Origin: Saccharina japonica
Taxonomy: Eukaryota > Sar > Phaeophyceae > Laminariales > Laminariaceae
Length of the DNA: 64,000 bases
Direction of reading: 5' to 3'
Assembly (NCBI GenBank): GCA_008828725.1
Contig: MEHQ01000864.1
Span: 278,618-342,617 of the forward strand
Positions 13,670-22,900 of this stretch are shown in pieces. A program made the position numbers and the translations under genes. Position 1 is the stretch's first letter. Each line of letters opens with the position of its first letter. A model generated the notes under the pieces. The model saw only the letters and a list, made by a program, of their open reading frames with translations, was not told where the DNA came from and searched no databases.

Positions 13670-14239
13670 GTGGAGCCTACAGAGCTCCTCGAACCTTGCT
13701 CAGACGTCGTGGTTACGACATTACAACATCACAGTAAGAGTTTAGGATACAGCAGAAGGGCAAAATTATCGGAATACCGTAAAGAGGTATACCGTAAAGA
13801 GTTAAAGAGCGTTGAGTTAACACCGGGGTGGATGCGATTGTTTTTCGTTTTTGTTTTTCAGCGCTCGATTTTTCCAGAACGGGTAGGTTGCAATCTGCAA
13901 TACCGAACAAGCAAGGAATAGTATTAATACATGGTAGCTGTTTTCGGAAAGATCTGGGCGAGAGAGACCAGAGAGACCAGAGAGCCCTCCGAAAATAGCA
14001 TGTTGGACTTTATTATCAATAGCATTCTAATGTTCCCTAGCCGTTGTCGAGAAAACGAGCGCTGACAAACAATGATAGCACCCCTGCGCGAAGTCATCGC
14101 TCTTTACGGTACTCTTGACAACGAGAATTCTGATTTTGAACCACGCTGCCTGCTCTCGATTGGCACCCTGGTCACGGACCTGAGCCCTTCAACCTTAGGC
14201 CAGGCATTGCACCCGCTCATCATACTTGTGCGTACGTAA
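13670..14239 (+). CDS. PUL-like domain fragment (possible PLAA/Doa1 C-terminus)
   Basis: Three plus-strand exons join in one frame: 13670-13733, a 21-nt micro-exon 13862-13882 and 14079-14239 (stop TAA). Splice signals are GTAAGA, a TTTTTCAG acceptor, GTAGGT and an ATAG acceptor. The last exon reads ALYGTLDNENSDFEPRCLL then SIGTLVTDLSP, which recalls the end of the PUL domain of PLAA/Ufd3/Doa1 (…EATFRLLVALGTLIS…). PUL is an armadillo-like module that binds the AAA ATPase p97/Cdc48. No start codon or upstream exons were found, and the UFL1 gene occupies the other strand immediately to the left. It may therefore be a short gene, a relic, or a misread intergenic stretch. Confidence 0.35.
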
Positions 14240-14508
14240 ACACTTGAAAATGGAAATACAGGTACAGTATTTACTGTTGTACCAACAGTACCTTACCTCC
14301 TCAATGTTGGAACAAGATTCTTGAAAGGTTGCAATTGTTTTTTTCGCGATTTCAAGCTTCACTACTCGCTATCTTGCTTTGTACTCGCTCCCTGTACGAC
14401 TCACTACGAGTATACACAGAACACTTTAATCAAGAAAATACGATAACTCACACCCTGGGATCAAAATGAATTCGATATTAGAGCCGATTTTCTCCAAGAC
14501 ATGCCTTT

Positions 14509-14746
14509 AGGGCCGTTATTATCGAGCAATTTTGTCCAAAATTAAAAAAAAAATGCGTAATTTCTTGTATTTCCATATTTTCAAAAAATATTTTCCAAAT
14601 ATTGGAATGCGAAGCCTTCCAAATATTTTGCCCTCTGTTAAAATTCCAAACTTTCCAAATACATCCTGCTTTTCCTGCTATCCTGTTGGTTTTGGAAAAA
14701 TATATTGAAAAGTTTGGAAAAAAGTTGCTCGATAAGAACGGCCCTT
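14509..14746. mobile_element. MITE with AGGGCCGTT terminal inverted repeats
   Basis: It begins AGGGCCGTTATTATCGAGCA and ends with the near complement (TTGCTCGATAAGAACGGCCCT), flanked by TTA and TAA. The interior is AT-rich and palindromic in character (CCAAATATTGGAA). The ends resemble those of the elements at 16082-17473 and 17475-18082, so all belong to one superfamily. No transposase is encoded. Confidence 0.8.
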
Positions 14747-14879
14747 AAGGGGCGCACCCAACGAAAATGGTGGCTTAGTTTGAGAAGACCTCGTCGACAT
14801 CTTTCCCCGTTACCGAGAAAATCAGCCTTCAAACTCCTCATAAGATATACGTACCTACGTAGGCGGTGTGGTATTTTGC

Positions 14880-16081
14880 GTGCTATTATACACGATATAG
14901 TTAGTGACAAACGTTCAGGAGGTGTACGTGATATTGCTTCGCTACGATTTCACATCTCAGTCCGAGAGCACGACAAGGAAAAGCATAATATTTCCTTGGG
15001 GAGCACAACGATGCAGGGGAAATGATTTTTGTACGTACGTAAGAATTGGCCAATCATATGTTGAATGCAGATCCTGTACTGGTCCATACGTATAGTGGGC
15101 GAATTGACCGCGTACAGTAGTAGTACCGAAGGAACACCTCCCTGAGATAGTCGGGGGTTGCGGTGACGAGCAGACATCAAGCAAAGGGCTTCTAAGCCGT
15201 CAAGCCAACAGTGTGGGGAGGTGTTCAGGAGAGTGTTATTTTTCCCACCCGTCCGTCCGTGCTTTTGGGGGAGTCAGTGGGGAGGGGGAAGGGATAGTAG
15301 CAGCAATTCGTAACTTTGCATGATTCGGGTGCATTTAACGGGAGTGTTTTGCTGTTGTGGGCGTGCCACGGGATCTGCAGTATGGAGCAGACGTGGGATC
15401 GCGGACTGTGCGAAGGGTAGGTCGACCGGTGCATGATGTCGCATGAGCGTGGTCGAAGGGGGTGTTACAGGCTGCGATTAGTACGACTGAAGGCCGAGTG
15501 TGGTGTCGGGGGTCGTGCGCGGACATCGCGGCTGCGATTAGTACGACTGAAGGCCGAGTGTGGTGCCGGGGGTTGTGCGCGGACATCGAACGGAAGTTTA
15601 ACACGGGCTCGAACGGGCACAGTCCAAAAACTAGTAGGGTCAGGGAGGATCCAATAATAGAAGGGGTACGGTTACGTCAGTTGGCGGTGTCATGCTGGTA
15701 TGATATGTATCATTACGGCTGAATGTTGTTGGTTGGGGAGCGTGCCTGCGAATGGAATGCAGGAGGTTGAGACCAGGCATGACGGGTGCGGTGTGTGACG
15801 TATATTATCTCCTTGGGTGAGTGTGGCAAGTGGAATGAACTGCCGGGAAATGAAAGCCGGTGATTGTATTGAAGCAGGTTTGCCGGATGGGAGGCCGGCG
15901 AATATGGAGTTTTACGCCGGGTGGAGTGGTAGCTGACTTGCGTGTGTACGGATGCTGGAACGGGGCTGTTTGGAGGTCAGCCCCGGGGTTTTCCCTGCCC
16001 CCCCCTCTTCGAGCGAGGGGTGGCACATAACTAATTGGCACAATTCGAAAGCAAAGTACAAAGGACGGGAATAGGTTATTT
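14880..16081. other. Gene-poor stretch with a 60-bp tandem duplication
   Basis: No gene is supported. At 15471-15590 a 60-bp unit (GCTGCGATTAGTACGACTGA start) occurs twice in a row with two or three differences. Overlapping open frames on the plus strand here are a consequence of the in-phase duplication. The GC-rich composition differs from its surroundings, so it may be inserted DNA. Confidence 0.55.
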
Positions 16082-17473
16082 AGGGCCGTTCCTAACGAAC
16101 AAAAAAAAATCACGATTCATGACGTTTTGGCATGACAAAATATCACGATTCGTGAGATTTCTTTCCTAACGCAAATAGGTGATTTCTCGTCACGTTTCGT
16201 GATGTTTTCAAATTGTCAAAAATCTGATATTTTAAATCCAACGGTATTTGAGGGTGGGGCCAACTCTCGCAGGTAGGTGACGGCCAGGCCGTGCCAGGCC
16301 GGCCGCGCCCGACCCGGTCCGTGATTCAATTCGCTGCCCAAGGTCTGACCCGGCCTGTCATATTCCAACCTCAAGTACCATCGGCCAAGCCAGGTCCGCG
16401 CGAGGTTCCAATCCCTCTGACATGTCGTCTGCCCTGCTTGGCCCATGAGATTTTCAGATTATTTTTGCTTTTTCTTCACGCTGTGTCTTCTCCGCCTCGA
16501 AATTTGGAGGCCATATCGTGCTCGTTAGTCCGCACCCAGCAGTGTCTTTAGGCAGCCGCTCGCTGTCCACAATCGTCGTACGAAGCAGGGTCTGCCATGC
16601 CCCTATACCGGCCATCGGATACCGTTGGTGTCGGGTGGGTTACGTATCATAGTGCCTTGATCAGGCGTATTTCGAGCCACGACAAAATGTCATGAATCGT
16701 GATTTTGCTTTTTTTAAGGGCCGTTCCTAACGAACGAAAAAAATCACGATTCGTGAGGTTTTTGTCGTGAATCGTGATTTTTTTTTGTCATGATTCACGA
16801 CAATAACCTCACGATTCATGACGCCATTTTTTTTACAATTTCCTTGAAAAAAACAAAATCACGATTCATGACATTTGTCGTGGCTCAAAATACGCCTGAT
16901 CAAGGCACTACGTAACCCACCCGACACGAACGGTATCCGATGGCCGGTATAGGGGCATGTCAGGCCCTGCTTCGTACGCCGATTGTGGACAGCGAGCGGC
17001 TGCCTAGAGACACTGCTGGGTGCGGGCTAACGAGCATGCTGTGGCCTCGAAAACTCGAGGAAGAGGAGACACAGCGTCAAGAAAAAGTAAAAATAATCTG
17101 AAAATCTCATGGGCCAGGCAGAGCAGACGACATGTCAGAGAGATTGGAACCTCGCGCGGACCTGGCCTGGCCGACGGCACGTGCGGTTGGAATATCACAG
17201 ACCGTGTCGGGCCTCTGCCCATGGTTTGAATCACGGACCGGGTCGGGCGCGGTCGGCCCGACACGGCCTGGCCGTGACCTACCTGCGAGAGTTGGCCCCA
17301 CCCTCAAATACCGTTGGATTTGAAATATCGAATTTTTGACAATTTTAAAATATCACGAAACGTGACGAAAAAGCACCTATTTTCGTTTGGAATGAAATAT
17401 CACAAATCGTGATATTTTGTCATGCCAAAACGTCACGAATCGTGATTTTTTTTTGTTCGTTAGGAACGGCCCT
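16082..17473. mobile_element. 1.39-kb foldback element, two ~620-bp arms
   Basis: The left arm starts AGGGCCGTTCCTAACGAAC and the right arm ends with its complement. The arms mirror each other nearly base for base: ATCACGATTCGTGA-type palindromes, then the TTTGAGGGTGGGGCCAACTC block, a GGCC-rich block, and GATCAAGGCACTACGTAACC. The central ~130 bp holds a second copy of the AGGGCCGTTCCTAACGAAC end, as if one element inserted into another or an arm duplicated. The symmetrical open frames in the arms carry no transposase features. A transcript would fold into a very long hairpin. Confidence 0.9.
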
Positions 17474-17474
17474 A

Positions 17475-18082
17475 AGGGCCCGTTTTAACGAAGAAGAAAA
17501 AAAATCAGTTTGGAAAAACAAATATTCAAATCCGCTTTTCATTGGTCAACACACGCACCAGCACCAAAGATTAGGATCTTGGGGCATAAAAATTGGTGGG
17601 CCCGTATTAACGAGTATAAAATAAATTCAATTTGGAAAAAATAAAATTCAAATTCGCTTTTCATTGGTCAACACACGCACCAGCACCAAAGATTAGTCTA
17701 ATTTTGGAATTCAAATTCGCTTTTCATTGGTCAACACACGCACCAGCACCAAAGGTTAGTCTAATTTTCGCTTTTCATTGGTCAACACACGCACCAGCAC
17801 CAAAGATTAGTCTAATAATTAGACTCGCTTTTCATTGGTCAACACACGCACCAGCACCAAAGATTAGTCTAATTAGACTCGCTTTTCATTGGTCAACACA
17901 CGCACCAGCACCAAAGATTAGTCTAATTAGACTAATCTTTGGTGCTGGTGCGTGACTAATCTTTGGTGCTGGTGCGTGTGTTGACCAATGAAAAGCGAAT
18001 TTGAATTTTATTTTTCCAAATTGAATTTTTTTCTTCTTCGTTAAAACGGGCCCTTAAAACGGGCCCTTAGGAATGGCCCTTA
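17475..18082. mobile_element. TIR element carrying an array of CCAAT-box repeats
   Basis: The outer ends are AGGGCCCGTTTTAACGAAG on the left and its complement near 18037-18055, followed by a second nested end at 18056-18082 (TTAGGAATGGCCCTTAA). Inside, the ~37-bp unit CGCTTTTCATTGGTCAACAC plus ACGCACCAGCACCAAAG occurs six times head-to-tail (starts near 17533, 17655, 17719, 17769, 17826, 17880), then about 1.5 times inverted. Every unit contains ATTGG, the complement of CCAAT. A further end-like GGGCCCGTATTAACGAG lies near 17597. The frame across the array is an artefact of repetition. Confidence 0.88.
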
Positions 18083-18280
18083 ACCAAAGTATCAGTTCAT
18101 TATATTACCTGGTATATCATACGAGGTACTGGACAACGTACGAGTTCATACCCACAATTACATGCTATCTGCAAATGCTACACGCAAGTCCATGCTGCAT
18201 ACCGTAGTATCCCTGCTAGGCTACGAAGTATTAATAGTGGCCGTATACTCGTAGTCTTATGATATACCTGGTATACGTAC

Positions 18281-19114
18281 CGCTAAGTGAGGGGACGATG
18301 CCCTTCCTCCAGCACTGTCCACGGTTTTCTCGATCTCTGCTCTCAGCGTATCGCCAGTTATCACTTGCTCCCCGCACGCTGATAGGGTGGCCTGGCGCAG
18401 CCAATATGATTACGGCAGGTGAATGAGAAGCAGTTGTAGCTCGTTAGACATGCACCCGCTGCGGACATGCATATTTGCTTTCATATTTGCTTTGGGCGCT
18501 GTACCGTGGTCAACGATGCACCGGTAAAAGTATGGTAACCAGCAAGCACACGTTTCGTAGCAAGCAGGGAGTGGCACACAGGACCAGCTGCACAAGACAC
18601 GCAGCACAGCAGCAGCAGAAGCAACAAAAACACAAAAACTAAAGGTAATCGCTATTACTGCAGAGCAGTATCATCGCTATCAGCAGCGAAATCCTTTTCT
18701 CTCTGAGCTCTACCTCGACAAGGCCCTTTCCATTCAATTTATCCAGAAGCAGCTGAATGTCTAGCGACCAGGTGTACGGATGTGACATGTTCCGAGCAAT
18801 GCAACTACGTATATAGCTGTACGCTGCACGCTGCACGAGTTACGTCGTACAACAATTCAAATTGAAATTTATCTAGGTTTCGTAGTGATACTCTGGAGTG
18901 ACCGCTGGCGGGGGGCCGAAAAACATTTTAGATTTAAAAAAAAAACATTTTAGATTTTTAAAATGCAGCGAAAAGCCCTCGCATAAATACCGAGCACATA
19001 CATACGTACCTGGTACGTAACAAGGGCGGTCTATACGGAACAATCAATTCTCGGTTACGTACACCTCGTTCAGCTTCCACCCGCTCTGCGCTCCGACGAT
19101 TGCGGATCACCCGC
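18281..19114 (-). CDS. Unidentified minus-strand gene, internal exons
   Basis: I do not recognise the product. Exons 19065-19114 and 18714-18760 join in phase to give a basic helix (RVIRNRRSAERVEAER) followed by DIQLLLDKLNGKGLVE, which looks like coding sequence for a helical protein. A further exon, 18281-18378, encodes CGEQVITGDTLRAEIEKTVD and ends at a GTACGT donor, but its phase does not fit the previous exon directly, so a small exon may lie between. Possible 5' exons lie near 19240-19290 and 19540-19590 (…SSELFLTNKFKFVCD). The basic stretch resembles a bZIP basic region only loosely. The gene would be head-to-head with the coiled-coil gene starting at 19989. Confidence 0.35.
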
Positions 19115-19340
19115 CTTTTGCACGTCGGGAGACATCACACGTCGAGGAACATCGTGAGCATCGTGAGACCGAGGTATGTTTTCGGCGTTTGACCCTCACA
19201 TATATATGTGTCCATGTGAGAAGGGTAGTAGAGGGTTGCAAAAGGAACCAGTTGGGACAACAAAGGCCTGCTGGCCGTGCTGGCCGCTGGGTCTTCTTTT
19301 TTCAAATTCAAAAGCGAGAACGGATCATACGGCAGCAACA

Positions 19341-19395
19341 GCAGCAGCAGCAGCAGCAGCACAGCAGCACACACAGCACAGCAGCAGCAGTATGG
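19341..19395. repeat. (CAG)n microsatellite
   Basis: About 18 CAG/CAC-type units, poly-Q in one plus frame and poly-L on the minus strand. It sits in the presumed 5' part of the minus-strand gene model. Similar CAG/CTG tracts recur at 45330-45363, 49213-49246 and 50486-50530. Confidence 0.9.
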
Positions 19396-19988
19396 TACGT
19401 AGTAGGCTTTTTCTCCGCAAACATATCCTTGAACCGCGAGACACGTAGCTCTACAGCAAGCAGTAGCTGACAGAAGCGGCCCTCCAAGTGAGCGATCGCC
19501 GTATATGGAGACGTGCTCTGAGACGAGTGTACGTATCACACACAAACTTGAACTTGTTGGTCAAGAAGAGCTCGCTGGACGCTCGGTGCATGTTATTTTC
19601 GATACTAATGTGTTGCTGCTGGTTGCTGTGTGGTATATACATATCTTGATATCTTGAGAAGAGTTGACGTACCTGGTATCCTACACTGCCGTACGAGTAT
19701 GACGCTTCTGTTCATCGCTGAGTCTCATGCACGTTCCTTTACGCATCCATTGTCCACACGCGATCTGCCTCTCTGTCAATTTGCAAAGAAAGGTATTAAT
19801 AGTCGTATCATACGAATTTACATGTATGTTTGTTTCGAATGTTGAGAGTTGTACTATTTTATGTACGACCCGTCTTGTTTTTTGTCGAAATTGTCATTAT
19901 TTCTGTCTGTTAATCTCGCCCGCTACCTCAACCATAACCGTGACACCCAACACTTCTGCACTTGCTGTTGTTTACAGAGTATCCAACC

Positions 19989-22900
19989 ATGTCGGAGGTG
20001 TCACAGCTCTCCGAGATTAACGCCGTGCTTATTGCTTCCAAGGAAGACAACGATAGAAAGCGACAGGAGGCCGATGACACGACAGCCAAGATAGCCGACC
20101 TAGAGAAACGCCTTGAAGAGCAAGTGGCGTTCACAAATCGATATCGCGACACTAAGACAACAGTTACTGGGGGACTGCGCAAGAGGGTTGAAACGGTAAG
20201 CTCTGGGACTTGACTGTTATCATCACAATTATTATTTCTGTACGTTGAGGAGGACGTCGCTCGTGTCAATCTTGATAATGCACTGATACTGTTGTATAGA
20301 TGTGCCGTACAAATACACAGCAGTATAATACGAGCCATTGTGCGTTGTGCACTGATTTGTGTTATTAATAGTAGACTTGTGGGCGGGTTCATGGGAAGTC
20401 CCATGGGATACCGCGGGATGCAGCGGAAACCCACGTGAGATGCCGCGGGATCCCACGGCTTCCCATGCGGGATCCCGCAACTTCCCACAGCATCCCACGA
20501 TATCCATGAGCGGGATGTCGTGGGAAGCCGCGGGATGCTGCGGTATCCCATGGGGTCCCACATGGAATCCTGAGGGATGCTACGGGATCTCATGCGAATT
20601 CACGCGCAAATTACCGCGGGAACTCTCCGTGGGAACCCATGAGACTCCGTGGGATCCTATGCGGTTAGAGGTTCGGTTACAGTTTTCGTTGGAAGTCGTA
20701 GCAAGTTGTGGGAAGTCGTGGGAACTCCCCCCACGGTGGAGTCCGCCGGGTTTATCGTGGGAGTTCTAAACCCCGAGGGCAGTCCCACGGGAAGTAAATC
20801 CCACGGGATCCAGTAGGGACAAACACGAACAAACCCATGGGATCGCGTGGGATTCCGCGGAAACACACTGGAACACGCGGGACACCGTTGGATGCCGCGG
20901 TGGGGTCCCGTAGCATCTCACGATTCACTTCCGGGAGCCCGTGGGACCCCATGGGAGCTCCCCCGGGATTTCGCCAAAAATTTCAACAAATGTGCAACAA
21001 TCGTTCTGAGGGGTTGTCAACCAGCCGATTTTTTTAAAGGTTTATCAGGTTAAATACATTGATGCTGGGTTTCGACATTTGTTGGGTTGTTTTTACACGT
21101 TGACTACGCCGCCGCCCCTCGACAGCTTCAAGACTTGCTCCTCAAGCTCGACCACGTGGCCAAGCAAACGTCAGACGTGTACATGTCACGCCTCTCCTTC
21201 GCCTCCGAAGGTCAGTAGTCAATACACGGCCTGGTCTGTCACTCATGTCATGAACATTGTTTTTCGTTGGATCTCAAGTTTTGGTGCATGGCCGATTGTA
21301 CGATTGTTTCACGTGTATGTGCGCTGACCGTCGGTGGCGATATAGACAGGCGTGTTGACGTCATTAATGCCAAGGTCCGAGTAAGACGCAATGCTCTCAA
21401 GATATGATGCCATTGTATCATTACACCGTATACAGTAGTACAGGACGAGAGCAACGCCATGAGCCTGCCGATCTAAGGGTGCTGCTAAACGAATCGCATC
21501 CATTACTGCCGCTGTCTGTTGTTTATTATAACGTTGTAACAGTGTGCCAGCCAAGGGTGCATGACCATCGTTTTTCGCTGTTGGGTATGCCGATGCCAAC
21601 GGTACGGCGCCGATCATCCACGTTTAGATGACAGTTGCTGCTCCGCGTCTGTATTGCGATCATGGGTGAGTGTCGTCACATTATGTTACCTTTTATGTAG
21701 CATGTGTGCGCCTGTACACTGTGCACTGCCAACTGTTCTGACTGTTCTGACTGTTCTGACTGTTCTGACTGTTGTGACTGTTGTGAGCTAAGGTGTACAA
21801 GACCACGAAGAAGGAGTTGCTGTCCATGTATCCGTGGACCTGACGGCTACGTTGGAACGTTTGGCATGCGTGGTCGAACGGCACAAGGAGTGCACCAAGG
21901 TTATATGCCCTATATCCTGTTCATAGTCATAATGCATGCTGTGCTGCATATAATAGAAACAGTTGTGCACTTCGGACTGGGGAGTGACGGCTGCGATTAC
22001 TCGATTAGTCGATTAGTCGATTACCTCATTCGTGGTCCTTTGATAGAGGGTCAACCTCCTATTGATATTGAATCTTGATTACCTATCGCGTGATTACTGG
22101 CCCGCTCAATGTTGAGCAGGAGCACTTGTGCCCATCGGCAGCGGAAGAAATTCTCGCAATGGCAGCAGTACGGGGCAGTAGGGAGCTGCAGGGGGCAGTA
22201 GAGAAAAGTACTAGTAGTTACTACTGTAGGAAGCGTCGCTCTCCCATGGGTGTCTGTCCCGCCATGTTCCGGTACTCCGTTCAAAGCTGCAGTACACTAC
22301 ATAAGGCAGGACGCACCATACTCTGTGTCGATACTTCTCAATACCAATTGCATAGTACGGTAGGTCTATGCCTGATGGTCATCATGCCTTCGTCTGACCG
22401 GTGTGCGTTTGGTGCATTGGCTCATTTCTACCTACTGCACACCTACTGCAGCAAGAAACCAACACCAGCAACGCTCCAAAGGAAAACCAAGCCAAGGAGA
22501 GAGAGTTGGCCGAATTAACTACGAGAATCGGGGAGCTTGATGATCAGTGCAAGATGCAAGACCAGGGTAGCGCCACCGCTCAGGCCTCGCGTGATGCATT
22601 TCTCAAGGTAACGTACGCTCTAGCGCCGACATGCTACGCGTGTACAATCACATCCACACTAAAGCGACCATGCACCGGTACCCTTAAAGTGTGAGCCGTG
22701 AGCAAGCCCAATGTATAGTACGTAGTATCAATAATAATACTCTATTCATAGTATTCAATAGCGATATACAAAGGGTCAATTAGCGAATATCGGTATCGGC
22801 CGTTCGTTTGTGTTTGTTTAGGCTATCGACTCGCTCCGGACAGAGCGGTCGGACCTGGAAGAGCGATTGGAGACTGCAGGCTCATGCCTGGAGAGGAAAA

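Noticed and set aside
14281-14400. Minus-strand exon candidate KLEIAKKTIATFQESCSNIEE with a GTAAGG donor
   Set aside because: Considered as the missing UFL1 5' exon, but the sequence does not resemble the UFL1 N-terminus and no in-phase partner was found.
17632-17955. 107-codon frame of repeated FAFHWSTHAPAPKISLI units
   Set aside because: It arises from the CCAAT-box repeat array; unit spacing varies (122, 64, 50, 57, 54 bp) and there is no conservation of frame.
17475-18055. Array of direct repeats considered as a CRISPR
   Set aside because: Spacers are unequal and themselves repetitive, units occur in both orientations inside TIRs, no cas genes are present, and the DNA is eukaryotic.
19065-19114. 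Basic stretch RVIRNRRSAERVEAER considered as a bZIP DNA-binding region
   Set aside because: The expected basic residue nine positions after the Asn is Glu, and the following sequence has no leucine heptads.
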